A stretch of 36,768 nucleotides of DNA from Thiovibrio sp964588325 (lineage in GTDB: Bacteria > Desulfobacterota > Desulfobulbia > Desulfobulbales > Desulfurivibrionaceae), in NCBI GenBank assembly GCA_964588325.1, contig CAZPOR010000019.1:1-36768 (forward strand), written 5' to 3'. Position 1 is the first letter of the stretch. Each line of letters begins with the position of its first letter. Made by a program: the position numbers and the translations under genes. Shown one piece after another: positions 16,156 to 27,820 of this stretch. The notes under the pieces were generated by a model. It searched no databases. It saw only the letters and a program-made list of their open reading frames with translations, and was not told where the DNA came from.

Positions 16156-17973
16156 GTGACCCAAAAAGACCCTGCTGCAGAAAAACTCTGGTTTTCCGGC
16201 AACGAGGCCTTGGCCCTCGGAGCCTTCGAGGCCTCGGTGAAGGTGGCCTCCGGCTACCCCGGCACCCCGTCCACCGAGATCCTGGAAAACCTCGCCAACT
16301 ACAAGTCCGTCTACAGCGAGTGGGCGCCCAACGAGAAGGTGGCCCTTGAGGTCGCCATCGGCGCCTCCTTTGCCGGGGTCCGGGCCCTTTCCACCATGAA
16401 GCATGTGGGCCTCAACGTGGCAGCCGATCCGCTCTTCACCGCCTCCTACACCGGGGTGCGCGGCGGCCTGGTGATCGTAGTGGCCGACGATCCCTCCATG
16501 TACAGCTCCCAGAACGAGCAGGACAGCCGCAACTATGCCTACGCAGCCAAGCTGCCCATGCTGGAGCCGGCTGATCCGTCCGAGGCCAAGGACTTTTTGA
16601 AGCTCGCCTACCGGATCAGCGAGCAGTTCGACACCCCGGTCCTGCTCCGCAGTTGCACCAGGGTCGCCCACGTCAAGGGCGTGGTCACCAGGGGCGAGAT
16701 CGAAAAATCGGCCATTGTTCCCGGCCTGGAAAAGAACCCGGCCAAGCTGGTCATGCTGCCTGCCCATGCCAGGGGGCGCCGAATCGCCATTGGCGAACGG
16801 CAGCAAAAACTGGCCGAGTTCGGCGAGACCCTGGCGGAAAACCGCATGGAGATGGGCGACCGAAAAAAAGGCTTCATCGCAGCGGGCACCAGTTATCTTT
16901 ACGCCAAGGAGGCCTTTCCCGAGGCGTCCTTTCTCAAGCTCGGCATGGTCAACCCCCTGCCGGAAAAGATGATCCGCGACTTCGCCTCCCAGGTGGACAC
17001 CCTCTACATCATCGAAGACCTCGACCCCTTCATCGAGATGCGGGTCAAGGCCATGGGCATCGCCTGCATCGGCAAGGAAAAAATCCCGGCCATCGGCGAG
17101 CTCTCCCCCTCGGTGGTGCGCAAGGCGATCACCGGCGAGGCCGGAGCCGCCACCTTCGGGCCGGTGGAGCTGCCGCCCAGGCCGCCCAACATGTGCGCCG
17201 GCTGCCCGCACCGGGGGTTGTTCTACAACCTGAACCGGCTCAAGGTCTTTGTCTCCGGCGATATCGGCTGCTACACCCTGGGCGCCCTGCCGCCGCTTTC
17301 GGCCATGGACACCTGTGTCTGCATGGGCGCCAGCATCGGCATTGCCCACGGCATGGCCAAGGGACTGGGCGCGGAAGGGCTGGGCAAGGCGGTGGCCGTG
17401 ATCGGCGACTCCACCTTCATCCACTCCGGGGTAAACTCCCTGATCAACACGGTGTACAACAAAAGCTATTCCACGGTGATCATCCTCGACAACCGGATCA
17501 CCGCCATGACCGGGCAGCAGCCCAACCCGGCCTCGGGCTCCACCATCATGGGCGAGCCCGCCAACTCCATCGATTTCCCGGAGCTGTGCCGGGCCATCGG
17601 AGTCAAGCATGTGCGCACGGTCAACCCCCACGACATCGAAGCAACCTACGCGGTCTTGAAAGAAGAGATCGAGCGGGACGAGCCCTCGGTGGTCATTACC
17701 CGCTTCCCCTGTGTGCTGACCCCGGCTGAAAAGAAACGGCCCAAGACCTCCTTTACCAGTAAAATCGAAAACTGCACCGGCTGCGGGATGTGCCTGCGGT
17801 TGGGCTGCCCGGCCATCAACTGGGTTCCGCTCTCGCCGGAAGAGGCCACAGCCATGGGCAAAAAGGAAAAACAGAAAGGCTATGCCCTGATCAACGAGAC
17901 CGTCTGCATCGCTTGCGGCCAGTGCCTGACCCTCTGCAAATTCGAGGCGATCAGCTCCGGGGAGGGGAAATAA
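16156..17973 (+). CDS. iorA: indolepyruvate:ferredoxin oxidoreductase, alpha subunit
   Basis: Catalyses oxidative decarboxylation of aryl pyruvates (indolepyruvate, phenylpyruvate, hydroxyphenylpyruvate) to arylacetyl-CoA, reducing ferredoxin. The 605-residue chain has the pyrimidine-binding domain (FSGNEALALGAFEASVKVASGYPGTPSTEI, about 13-43), a thiamine diphosphate domain (GDIGCYTLG about 367; GDSTF about 416; DNRITAMTGQQPNP about 444) and a C-terminal 2[4Fe-4S] module with Cys 540/543/546/551 and 584/587/590/594. The start is GTG 16156, supported by GAGGA seven bases upstream; the longer open frame runs back into the porin and has no supporting signal. The stop overlaps the iorB start (TAATG). 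Confidence 0.95.
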   Translation: MTQKDPAAEKLWFSGNEALALGAFEASVKVASGYPGTPSTEILENLANYKSVYSEWAPNEKVALEVAIGASFAGVRALSTMKHVGLNVAADPLFTASYTGVRGGLVIVVADDPSMYSSQNEQDSRNYAYAAKLPMLEPADPSEAKDFLKLAYRISEQFDTPVLLRSCTRVAHVKGVVTRGEIEKSAIVPGLEKNPAKLVMLPAHARGRRIAIGERQQKLAEFGETLAENRMEMGDRKKGFIAAGTSYLYAKEAFPEASFLKLGMVNPLPEKMIRDFASQVDTLYIIEDLDPFIEMRVKAMGIACIGKEKIPAIGELSPSVVRKAITGEAGAATFGPVELPPRPPNMCAGCPHRGLFYNLNRLKVFVSGDIGCYTLGALPPLSAMDTCVCMGASIGIAHGMAKGLGAEGLGKAVAVIGDSTFIHSGVNSLINTVYNKSYSTVIILDNRITAMTGQQPNPASGSTIMGEPANSIDFPELCRAIGVKHVRTVNPHDIEATYAVLKEEIERDEPSVVITRFPCVLTPAEKKRPKTSFTSKIENCTGCGMCLRLGCPAINWVPLSPEEATAMGKKEKQKGYALINETVCIACGQCLTLCKFEAISSGEGK

Positions 17974-18554
17974 TGAAACAAGGGAACATCCATTTTTGCG
18001 GGGTTGGCGGCCAGGGCATTTTGCTGGCCAGCGAACTCACCGCCCACGCCCTGCTGGCCGCGGGCTTCGACGCCAAAAAAAGCGAGGTCCACGGTATGGC
18101 CCAACGCGGCGGCTCGGTGGAGGCGCATCTGCGCTTCGGCGCCACCAGGGTCTATTCGCCGCTCATCGAACCCGGCACGGTGGACATCATGCTGGCCTTC
18201 GAGATGATGGAGGCGGTGCGCTACCTGCCCCTGCTCAACAAACAGAGCACGGTGATCGTCAACACCCAGAAGATCGCCCCGCCCGCGGTGGCCACCGGCA
18301 AGATGGCCTATCCGGACCAATGCCTGAATGAACTGACCAGCCGGTCCATCGCCGTGGTGGAGGTGGACGCCTTCGCCATCGCCCGCAAGGTGGGGAACCT
18401 CAAGGCGGTGAACGTAGCCCTGGTGGGGGTGCTTTCCCGCTATCTGCCCATGGACGAAGCCACCTGGGTCGAGGTGATCAAAAAGCGGCTGCCAGCCAAG
18501 ATTCTTGACGTCAACCTGCAGGCCTTTCAAGAGGGCCGCAAGGCAGGACAATAA
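17973..18554 (+). CDS. iorB: indolepyruvate:ferredoxin oxidoreductase, beta subunit
   Basis: The 193-residue gamma-type domain partner of IorA. The N terminus NIHFCGVGGQGILLASELTAHALLAAGFDAKKSEVHGMAQRGGSVEAHLRFG is typical of the 2-oxoacid oxidoreductase gamma/beta subunit, which closes the active site and helps bind CoA. ATG 17973 overlaps the iorA stop by one base, with GGAGGGG just upstream, so the two subunits are translationally coupled. The downstream gap of 106 bases is filled by an AAGG-type inverted repeat. Confidence 0.95.
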   Translation: MKQGNIHFCGVGGQGILLASELTAHALLAAGFDAKKSEVHGMAQRGGSVEAHLRFGATRVYSPLIEPGTVDIMLAFEMMEAVRYLPLLNKQSTVIVNTQKIAPPAVATGKMAYPDQCLNELTSRSIAVVEVDAFAIARKVGNLKAVNVALVGVLSRYLPMDEATWVEVIKKRLPAKILDVNLQAFQEGRKAGQ

Positions 18555-18556
18555 AC

Positions 18557-18652
18557 AAGGCAAAAGGCACAAGGTGCAAGGCGCAAGGGGAAGGACGCGA
18601 ACATCCTCATCCTTTGGCCTTGAGCCTTTCTCCTTTCACCTTTTTTCAAGGA
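18557..18652. repeat. AAGG-rich imperfect inverted repeat, copy 1
   Basis: The left arm is a purine-rich run of AAGG units separated by two or three bases (about 18557-18598). The right arm is its pyrimidine-rich complement, with CCTTTGG, GCCTTTCTCC and CACCTTTTTTC (about 18609-18647). The transcript would fold into a long imperfect hairpin. It fills the iorB-paaK gap and ends just before the AAGGA ribosome site of the ligase gene. Confidence 0.65.
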
Positions 18653-18660
18653 AAAAACCT

Positions 18661-19962
<1,302 letters not shown>

Positions 19963-19976
19963 GGGAGGACCACACC

Positions 19977-20408
19977 ATGAAGGTAAAACAGATTGCGATC
20001 TTTCTGGAAAACAAGTCGGGACGGCTGGCCGATATCAGCCACACCCTGGCGGAAAACGCCATCAACATCCGCGCCCTGTCCCTGGCGGATACCGCTGATT
20101 TCGGCATCCTGCGCCTGGTGGTCAACGACACCAACAAGGCCCAGCAGGTGCTGAAGGAAAACGGCTTCACCGTGGGCATCACCGAGATCCTCGCCGTGGA
20201 GGTGCCGGACAAGCCCGGCGCCCTGGACTGCATCCTGCAAGTGGTCCGCGATGCGGGGCTCAATGTGGAATACATGTATGCCTTCACCAAAAAAAGCGGC
20301 GAGTCCGGCATGCTCCTGTTCCGCTTCGACGACCAGGACGCGGCCGTGGCGGTGTTCGAAAAGGCAGGCTGCCGGCTGTTGAGCGACGATGAGGTCCACG
20401 CCCTGTAA
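19977..20408 (+). CDS. tandem ACT-domain amino-acid-binding protein
   Basis: A 143-residue protein made of two ACT domains (about 3-70 and 72-140): KQIAIFLENKSGRLADISHTLAENAINIRALSLADTADFGILRLVVND, then VEVPDKPGALDCILQVVRDAGLNVEYMYAF. Each has the beta-alpha-beta-beta-alpha-beta pattern with the ligand-site Gly (KSGRL; KPGAL). Stand-alone ACT-ACT proteins often sit next to paaK in anaerobes. It probably senses an aromatic or branched amino acid and modulates a neighbour, perhaps the ligase; that is inference. ATG 19977 follows GGGAGG. Confidence 0.93.
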   Translation: MKVKQIAIFLENKSGRLADISHTLAENAINIRALSLADTADFGILRLVVNDTNKAQQVLKENGFTVGITEILAVEVPDKPGALDCILQVVRDAGLNVEYMYAFTKKSGESGMLLFRFDDQDAAVAVFEKAGCRLLSDDEVHAL

Positions 20409-20474
20409 GCACACAATCAGGGGCCGGAAATGCCTCTTGGAAAAAATCCCAACACTTATCATGAGGAGAAAAAG

Positions 20475-21620
20475 GTGAAACGATCATTTGCAGTTGTCAT
20501 CATGCTCGCGGCCTCGCTGGCCCTGTCGGTTTCCCTGGCAATAGCCGAAACGATCAAGGTAGGCGCCATTCTCGCCGTAACCGGCCCGGCCTCCTTTCTG
20601 GGCGGCCCCGAAGCGCGAACCCTGGAAATGCTGGCCGAGGAGCTCAACGCCAAGGGCGGGATCAACGGCAACAAGATCGAGCTGGTGATCAAGGATTCCG
20701 GCGGCAACCCGGAAAAAGCCATCTCCTTTGCCAAGCAGCTCATCGAGGAGGAAAAGGTCTTCGCCATCATCGGCCCCTCCACCAGCGGCGAAACCCTCAA
20801 GATCAAGCAGATCTGCGAATCCGGCAAGACCATCCTCCTCTCCTGCGCCGCAGCCGAACAGATCGTCGAGCCGGTGGCCAAATATGTGTTCAAAACCCCC
20901 CAGAAAGACAGCCATGTGGTCCATGCGATCTTCGAAAACATGAAGAGCGCCAAGATCAGCAAGGTTGCGGTGCTGGCCAGCAACACCGGCTTCGGCCAGG
21001 CAGGCAAGGGGCAGATCGAGAAGCAGGCTCCGGAGTACGGCATCCAAGTGCTGGCCACCGAGGTCTATGACAGCAAGGCCACCGACCTTTCCGCCATTGT
21101 GGCCAAACTGGCCGCCAACAAGGAGATTCAGGCGGTGATCAACTGGTCCGTGGAGCCGGCCCAGGCCATCGTGCTCAAGAACATCCGCCAGGCCGGCTGG
21201 AACGTGCCCATCTATCAGAGCCACGGCTTCGGCAACATCAAGTACGTCCAGGCCGCTGGCGCTGCCGCCGAGGGAGTTATCTTTCCGGCCGGCCGCCTGC
21301 TCATCGCCGACAAGCTGGCGAACACGCACCCCCAGAAGGCGGTGCTGACCACCTACACCAAGAACTACGAGACGAAATTCAAGGAAGAGGTGAGCACCTT
21401 CGGCGGCCATGGCTACGATGCCTTCAAGATCCTCTGCCGCGGCATCGAACTGGCCGGGACCAACCGGGAAAAGGTGCGTGACGCCATTGAAAACCTGAAA
21501 GGCTTTGTGGGCACCGCCGGAGTCTTCAACTTTTCCCCCACCGACCATAACGGCCTGGGCACCGATTCGGTGACCATGCTCACCGTCAAGGGCGGCAATT
21601 TCGTCGAGTACAAGAAATAA
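20475..21620 (+). CDS. livK: branched-chain/aromatic amino-acid ABC transporter, periplasmic binding protein
   Basis: A 381-residue type I periplasmic binding protein (Peripla_BP_6, LivJ/LivK class). A signal peptide at 1-24 (VKRSFAVVIMLAASLALSVSLAIA, cleavage before ETIKVG) leads into IKVGAILAVTGPASFLGGPEARTLEMLAEELNAKGGINGNKIELVIKDSGGNPEKA. The start is GTG 20475 with GAGGAG six bases upstream; the ATG at 20430 would put a charged tail before the signal peptide. It captures substrate for LivHMGF just downstream. Context suggests aromatic amino acids or arylacetates rather than leucine, but the sequence does not settle this. Confidence 0.93.
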   Translation: MKRSFAVVIMLAASLALSVSLAIAETIKVGAILAVTGPASFLGGPEARTLEMLAEELNAKGGINGNKIELVIKDSGGNPEKAISFAKQLIEEEKVFAIIGPSTSGETLKIKQICESGKTILLSCAAAEQIVEPVAKYVFKTPQKDSHVVHAIFENMKSAKISKVAVLASNTGFGQAGKGQIEKQAPEYGIQVLATEVYDSKATDLSAIVAKLAANKEIQAVINWSVEPAQAIVLKNIRQAGWNVPIYQSHGFGNIKYVQAAGAAAEGVIFPAGRLLIADKLANTHPQKAVLTTYTKNYETKFKEEVSTFGGHGYDAFKILCRGIELAGTNREKVRDAIENLKGFVGTAGVFNFSPTDHNGLGTDSVTMLTVKGGNFVEYKK

Positions 21621-21624
21621 ATTC

Positions 21625-21715
21625 AGGATAAAGGACAAAGGTTACAGGAGAAAGGCTAAAGACAAGGGGGAGGTCGGTATCCTCCTCCTTTCTCCTTTCT
21701 CCTTTTTCCTTTCGC
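21625..21715. repeat. AAGG-rich imperfect inverted repeat, copy 2
   Basis: The purine-rich left arm (about 21625-21672, AAAGGACAAAGG then GGAGAAAGG) is followed by the pyrimidine-rich right arm (about 21681-21715, CCTCCTCC then TTTCTCCTTTCTCC). It has the same architecture as the element between iorB and paaK. It occupies the livK-livH gap, where a partial stem-loop could set a higher level of the binding protein than of the permeases. Confidence 0.68.
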
Positions 21716-21727
21716 CCGTTCTCAAAA

Positions 21728-22618
21728 ATGACCCTCGAACTCTTCAGCCAATACCTGCTGGCCGGCGTCACCTACGGCATCATCTACGCCATCGTGGGCA
21801 TCGGCTTCAATATCATCTACAACACCACCGGCATCATCAATTTCGCCCAGGGGGAGTTCGTGATGCTGGGCGGGATGACCGCCATCTCCCTCACCCAGTG
21901 GCTGCCGCTGCCTCTGGCCATCGGGGCGGCCGTGGTCGTGGTGATGCTGATCGGCGCCCTGGTGGAGATCCTTTTCATCCGCTGGCTGGATCGCCCCTCG
22001 GTGCTCAGGATGATCATCATCACCATCGGCATCTCCATCCTGATCCGCGAGGCTGCCCTGCATATCTGGGGGGATGGGGTGCGTTCGCTGCCCTATTTCG
22101 CGGGCAACGAGATCACCACCATCCAGGTGCTCGGCGCCCGGGTTTCGCCCCAGGTGCTCTGGGTAATCGGGGTTTGCGCGGTGATGGTCCTTGCCTTGAG
22201 CCTGTTTTTCCGATACACCCTCCAGGGCAAGAAAATGCAGGCCTGCGCCGCCAACCGGATGGCCGCCACCCTGTGCGGCATCAGCACCAAAAACATGGTC
22301 ACCCTTTCCTTCATGCTCTCCGCCGGGATCGGCGCCCTGGCCGGCTGCGTGATGAGCCCCATCACCTACACCCAGTACGATATCGGCACGGGTTTGGCGA
22401 TCAAGGGCTTCACCGTGGCCATCCTCGGCGGCCTGGGCAGCAGCATGGCCGCGGTGGCCGCAGGGCTCCTGCTCGGCCTGATCGAAGCCTTCAGTGTCAG
22501 CGTGGTGCCGTTGGCCTTTCAGGACGCCATCGCCATCGCTCTTCTGCTGGCCATCCTCTTCTTCCGCCCGCATGGCCTGTTCGGCTCCAAGGACGCCGCG
22601 GGCCTGAAGGAGTTCTAG
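21728..22618 (+). CDS. livH: ABC transporter permease, LivH type
   Basis: The 296-residue inner-membrane permease of the branched-chain amino-acid family, with about eight hydrophobic helices. Family-typical stretches are LLAGVTYGIIYAIVGIGFNIIYNTTGIINFAQGEFVMLGGM near the N terminus and AIKGFTVAILGGLGSSMAAVAAGLLLGLIEAFS (the coupling-helix region, about 220-255). It pairs with LivM, whose ATG is two bases after the livH stop. Confidence 0.95.
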   Translation: MTLELFSQYLLAGVTYGIIYAIVGIGFNIIYNTTGIINFAQGEFVMLGGMTAISLTQWLPLPLAIGAAVVVVMLIGALVEILFIRWLDRPSVLRMIIITIGISILIREAALHIWGDGVRSLPYFAGNEITTIQVLGARVSPQVLWVIGVCAVMVLALSLFFRYTLQGKKMQACAANRMAATLCGISTKNMVTLSFMLSAGIGALAGCVMSPITYTQYDIGTGLAIKGFTVAILGGLGSSMAAVAAGLLLGLIEAFSVSVVPLAFQDAIAIALLLAILFFRPHGLFGSKDAAGLKEF

Positions 22619-22620
22619 CC

Positions 22621-23676
22621 ATGAAACGTCACCTGCCCCTGAGTCTGTTGGTGCTGACGGCGATTGGCGTGCAGCAGCTCACCCGCGTCACCGGCACCGC
22701 CTTCTACCTGACCCCGCTGACCATGGCCGCCTATTATTCGTTGGTCATCATCGGCCTCTGCCTGCTCATGGGGTATGCCGGACAGATCTCCCTTGGTCAC
22801 GCAGGATTTTTCGCCATCGGCGGCTATCTCTCCGCCATGCTCACCACCCGCGACCTGACCCCCTATCAGGACAATCCCGTGCTCGTGCTGCTGGACAAAC
22901 TGGGGTGCACGACAACCGGCCAGGACATGTTCGGCGGAGCCGTACTCCATGTGCACCCCTGGGCGGCCTTTGCCTGCGCCATTCTGGTCACCATTGCCGT
23001 GGCCTATGCCATCGGCATCCCGGTCCTCAAGCTCAAAGGCCATTACCTGGCCATGGCCACCCTGGGCTTCGGCATCATCGTCTACCGCCTGGTTCTGGCC
23101 TCTCCCCTTTTCGGCGAAGCGGACGGCATCTCAGAGGTGCCGGCCTTTCCGCTCCTGCCGGAGCTTGCAGTGAACGGCGGTTTTGAAAGCAGGGTGAGCA
23201 ACTACTACCTTGCCTGGGGCATGGTGGCATGCGCCATGTGGCTGCTCGCCAACCTGATCCACTCCCGGGTGGGCCGGGCGTTGCGCGCCATCCACGGAGC
23301 CGAGGACGCCACCAACGCCATGGGGGTCAATACCGCCCGCTACAAGCTCAATGCCTTCGTGCTCAGCGCGGTGCTCGCCGCCGTGGCCGGGATCTTCCTC
23401 ACCCATTACAACGGCGGCATCGGGCCCTCCGAGGCGGGCATCATGAAGTCGGTACGCTATGTGGCCATCGTGGCCATCGGCGGCATGGCCAACCTTTGGG
23501 GCGCCTTGATCATGGGCTCATTGCTCAACATCATGTCCCTGCGGGGCATGTTCGGTTCCTACGACGACGCGGTTTTCGGCCTTATCCTCATCGTGATCAT
23601 GCTCTTCGCGCCCCGCGGCCTGCTCGGGCTTTCCCTGCCCCAAGGTCTCAAACGCCTGCTCAAGCGAGGTGAATGA
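22621..23676 (+). CDS. livM: ABC transporter permease, LivM type
   Basis: The 351-residue second permease. SLVIIGLCLLMGYAGQISLGHAGFFAIGGYLSAML (about 40-75) is the LivM signature, and the coupling region is RYVAIVAIGGMANLWGALIMGSLLN (about 279-303). The loop around 80-110 is a little longer than usual and includes two Cys (GCTTTGQDMFGG region). ATG 22621 is chosen; the same frame stays open for 241 codons upstream but only as an overlap of livH. The stop overlaps the livG start (ATGA). Confidence 0.95.
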   Translation: MKRHLPLSLLVLTAIGVQQLTRVTGTAFYLTPLTMAAYYSLVIIGLCLLMGYAGQISLGHAGFFAIGGYLSAMLTTRDLTPYQDNPVLVLLDKLGCTTTGQDMFGGAVLHVHPWAAFACAILVTIAVAYAIGIPVLKLKGHYLAMATLGFGIIVYRLVLASPLFGEADGISEVPAFPLLPELAVNGGFESRVSNYYLAWGMVACAMWLLANLIHSRVGRALRAIHGAEDATNAMGVNTARYKLNAFVLSAVLAAVAGIFLTHYNGGIGPSEAGIMKSVRYVAIVAIGGMANLWGALIMGSLLNIMSLRGMFGSYDDAVFGLILIVIMLFAPRGLLGLSLPQGLKRLLKRGE

Positions 23677-24437
23677 TGCTGCTTGAAATCAACAATCTGA
23701 ACCGCCGTTTCGGCGGGCTCCAGGCGGTGAGCGACGCCAGCTTTTCCGTGCGGCCCGGCATGATCAAGGCGGTGATCGGCCCCAATGGCGCGGGCAAGAC
23801 CACCCTGTTCAACCTGATCTCCGGCGCCCTGCCGCCCAGTTCCGGCGCCATCCATTTCAAGGGCCAGCCCATCCACGGCTTGCCGCCCTATCGCATCGCC
23901 GAGCGCGGCATGGCCCGCACCTACCAGAACATCAAGCTCTGCCCCGGCATGACCGCCCTGGAAAACGTGATGATCGGCCGCCATTGCCGGAGCCGGGCCG
24001 GCTTCCTGGCCGGGATGTGCAACCTGCCCTGGACCAGGCGGGAAGAACGCGCCATCCGGGAGAAGAGCCTGGAGCTGCTGGCCCTGCTCGACATCGCCGA
24101 CCTGGCCGAGGTCGAGGCGACCAGCCTGGCCTTCGGCCAGCAACGGGCCGTGGAATTCGCCCGGGCTCTGGCCATGGAGCCGGAGCTGCTGCTCCTGGAC
24201 GAACCGGCTGCCGGGCTCAACATCTACGAAACCGCCGAGGTGGCGCGGCTGATCAGCACCATCAACCAGCGCGGCATCACGGTGCTGCTGGTCGAACACG
24301 ACATGTCCCTGGTCATGGAGATCTCCCACGAAATCGTGGTGCTCTCCTTCGGCCAGAAGATCGCCGAGGGCACGCCCGCCGAAATCCAGCACAACAAAGA
24401 AGTCATCCGCATCTACCTAGGGGAAGACGATGCTTAG
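23673..24437 (+). CDS. livG: ABC transporter ATP-binding protein, LivG type
   Basis: A 254-residue ATPase: Walker A GPNGAGKTT (36-44), Q loop in MARTYQNIKLCPGMTALENVMIG, the LivG-type signature SLAFGQQRAVEFARAL, Walker B LLLLDEPAAGLN and switch His in LLVEHDMSLVM. It couples ATP hydrolysis to transport through LivHM. ATG 23673 overlaps the livM stop; a second in-frame ATG (23676) could serve instead. The end overlaps livF by eight bases. Confidence 0.96.
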   Translation: MMLLEINNLNRRFGGLQAVSDASFSVRPGMIKAVIGPNGAGKTTLFNLISGALPPSSGAIHFKGQPIHGLPPYRIAERGMARTYQNIKLCPGMTALENVMIGRHCRSRAGFLAGMCNLPWTRREERAIREKSLELLALLDIADLAEVEATSLAFGQQRAVEFARALAMEPELLLLDEPAAGLNIYETAEVARLISTINQRGITVLLVEHDMSLVMEISHEIVVLSFGQKIAEGTPAEIQHNKEVIRIYLGEDDA

Positions 24438-25155
24438 GATAAAAAATCTGGAGGCAGGCTACGGCAAGCTCCGGGTGCTCAAACGCATCTCCCTGCACGT
24501 CAATCCCGGTGAGATCGTCACCCTGATCGGCGCCAACGGCGCGGGCAAGACTACCCTGCTTTCCACCATCACCGGGCTGGTCCGGGCAACGGCAGGCGAG
24601 ATCGTCCTTCAGGGGCAGAACATCGAAAGCCTCAAGGCCGAAAAAATCGTTTTCCTGGGCTGTTCGCTGGTGCCCGAGGGCAGGCAGGTCTTCGCCACCA
24701 TGAGCGTCCGGGAAAACCTGATCCTGGGCGGCTATGTGCAGCACCACCAGGGCCAGGCCCAGATGCAGGAAGGAATCGAATACATCTATGATTTATTTCC
24801 GGTGCTGCGCGAGCGCAAGGCGCAACTGGCAGGCACCCTTTCCGGCGGCGAGCAGCAGATGCTGGCCATGGGAAGGGCGCTCATGGCCAAGCCCGCCCTG
24901 ATCATGCTGGACGAGCCCTCCACCGGCCTGGCCCCGCTGGTGGTGAAAAACATCTTCCGCATCATCGAACGGCTGCGGAAAGAGGGCAACACCGTGCTGC
25001 TCATCGAACAGAACGCCAAGGCCGCCCTCAAGGTAGCGGACCGCGGCTACGTGTTGGAAACCGGCAAGATCATCCTGGAAGGCCGGGCGGACGAGCTGCT
25101 GGCCAACAAGGACGTGCAGCGGGCCTATCTGGGACGGGACGTAAAAGAAAATTAG
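24430..25155 (+). CDS. livF: ABC transporter ATP-binding protein, LivF type
   Basis: A 241-residue second ATPase of the Liv importer: Walker A GANGAGKTT (34-42), LVPEGRQVFATMSVRENLILGGY (the LivF Q-loop region), signature LSGGEQQMLAMGRAL, Walker B IMLDEPSTGLAP and VLLIEQNAKAAL. It overlaps livG by eight bases. Its stop lies 41 bases before the second phenylacetate-CoA ligase gene. Confidence 0.96.
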   Translation: MLRIKNLEAGYGKLRVLKRISLHVNPGEIVTLIGANGAGKTTLLSTITGLVRATAGEIVLQGQNIESLKAEKIVFLGCSLVPEGRQVFATMSVRENLILGGYVQHHQGQAQMQEGIEYIYDLFPVLRERKAQLAGTLSGGEQQMLAMGRALMAKPALIMLDEPSTGLAPLVVKNIFRIIERLRKEGNTVLLIEQNAKAALKVADRGYVLETGKIILEGRADELLANKDVQRAYLGRDVKEN

Positions 25156-25196
25156 CCACTGCTCGGCATGAGTGGCAAAAATACAGGGAGGCGGCC

Positions 25197-26495
<1,299 letters not shown>

Positions 26496-26507
26496 AAACA
26501 ACAGTGC

Positions 26508-26584
26508 AACGCAGAGACGCCAAGGCCGCAACGGGATGACCCCGCGCCACGGCATACCCTTCGCGTCTCTGCGCCTTTTGCGTT
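26508..26584. repeat. CGCAGAGAC-type inverted repeat, copy 1
   Basis: CGCAGAGACGC (26510-26520) and GCGTCTCTGCG (26563-26573) form a perfect 11-bp inverted repeat. It is extended by AAC before the left core and by GCCTTTTGCGTT after the right core. The central part (26526-26557) is GC-rich and unpaired. It lies between paaK-2 and the aminotransferase gene. Confidence 0.75.
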
Positions 26585-26607
26585 AAACATCTTCGAGGTA
26601 AAAAAAC

Positions 26608-27786
26608 ATGGCTATCTCCCAAAAAATGATCGCTTTCGCGGAACGCTCCTCCTGGATCCGCAAGATGTTCGAGGAAGGCGCACGGCTCAAGGCCCAATAC
26701 GGCGCGGACCAGGTCTGCGACTTCAGCCTCGGCAACCCCGACCTGCCGCCGCCCGCCCAGTATCAGGAGGCAGTGCGCAAGGTCACTGCGGCGGAAGGCC
26801 CAGGCAGCCACGGCTACATGGCCAACAACGGCTATCCCTTTGTCCGGGAGGCGGTGGCGAAACAGCTCGGCGCCGAACAGGGCATGGCCGTGGGCCAGGA
26901 CGATATCCTCATGACCGTGGGCGCGGCCGGGGGGATCAACGTGGTGATGAAGGCGTTGCTCGATCCCGGCGACGAGGTGATCATCCTCGCTCCCTTCTTT
27001 GTCGAATACAATTTCTACGTGGACAACCACGGCGGAACGACGAAGATCGTCAACGCCGCGCAGGATTTCAGCCTGGACCTGGCAGCCATTGAGGCCGCCA
27101 TTACGCCCAAAACCAAGGCGATCATCATCAACAGCCCCAACAACCCCACCGGCCAGATCTATTCGGCCGCAGAGCTTGCCGGGCTCGGGGCGCTCCTGGC
27201 CAAGGGTGGGCAGACCATTTATCTCATCAGCGACGAGCCCTACCGCAAGATCGTCTACGACAACCACACCGTGCCCAGCATCTTTGCGGCGTATGGCAAC
27301 AGCCTCATCGTCTCTTCCTATTCCAAGGATCTTTCCCTGCCGGGCGAGCGCATCGGTTACATCGCGGCGCACCCCCAGATCGAAGGCAAAGCCCAGTTGC
27401 TCGGAGCCATGACCCTGGCCAACCGGATCCTCGGTTTTGTCAATGCCCCGGCCCTGATGCAGCGGGTGGTGGCCGAGCTGCAAGGGATCACGGTGGACAC
27501 CAGCATCTATACCCGCCGCCGCGAGCTGTTCTGCAAGGTGTTGAGCGAGGCGGGCTACGAGTTTGTCCCGCCCAAGGGCGCCTTCTACATGTTCCCCAAA
27601 TCGCCCATCCCTGATGACGCCCAATTTGTCGGACTGCTGGCCGAGGAGAAGATTTTGGGCGTGCCAGGGAGAGGCTTCGGCATGCCAGGCTACTTCCGCC
27701 TCGCTTTCTGCGTGGAGGATGCGGTGATCGAACGGTCCGCCGAAGGGTTCAAAAAGGCCATGGCTGCGGCCTTGGCGCTGGCCTGA
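26608..27786 (+). CDS. PLP-dependent class I/II aminotransferase
   Basis: A 392-residue fold-type I aminotransferase. Visible features: FSLGNPDLPPP (substrate loop), NSPNNPTG (175-182; the Asn that contacts PLP), SDEPYRKIVYD (Asp209, PLP pyridine nitrogen), SSYSKDLSLPGERIGYIA with the Schiff-base Lys240, and FRLAFC near the C terminus (the Arg contacting the substrate carboxylate). It probably makes aryl pyruvates from aromatic amino acids for IorAB, given the neighbours; the substrate is inferred. ATG 26608 follows GAGG about 11 bases upstream. The gene is bracketed by two related inverted repeats. Confidence 0.92.
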   Translation: MAISQKMIAFAERSSWIRKMFEEGARLKAQYGADQVCDFSLGNPDLPPPAQYQEAVRKVTAAEGPGSHGYMANNGYPFVREAVAKQLGAEQGMAVGQDDILMTVGAAGGINVVMKALLDPGDEVIILAPFFVEYNFYVDNHGGTTKIVNAAQDFSLDLAAIEAAITPKTKAIIINSPNNPTGQIYSAAELAGLGALLAKGGQTIYLISDEPYRKIVYDNHTVPSIFAAYGNSLIVSSYSKDLSLPGERIGYIAAHPQIEGKAQLLGAMTLANRILGFVNAPALMQRVVAELQGITVDTSIYTRRRELFCKVLSEAGYEFVPPKGAFYMFPKSPIPDDAQFVGLLAEEKILGVPGRGFGMPGYFRLAFCVEDAVIERSAEGFKKAMAAALALA

Positions 27787-27820
27787 CCCAACAATTGAAA
27801 CCCTTGCAGCGACCTTTCTC

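Noticed and set aside
21898..22620. 241-codon upstream extension of livM overlapping livH
   Set aside because: The extension is Arg/His/Gly/Pro-rich with no family match, while livH in the other frame is complete. livM has a normal start at 22621.
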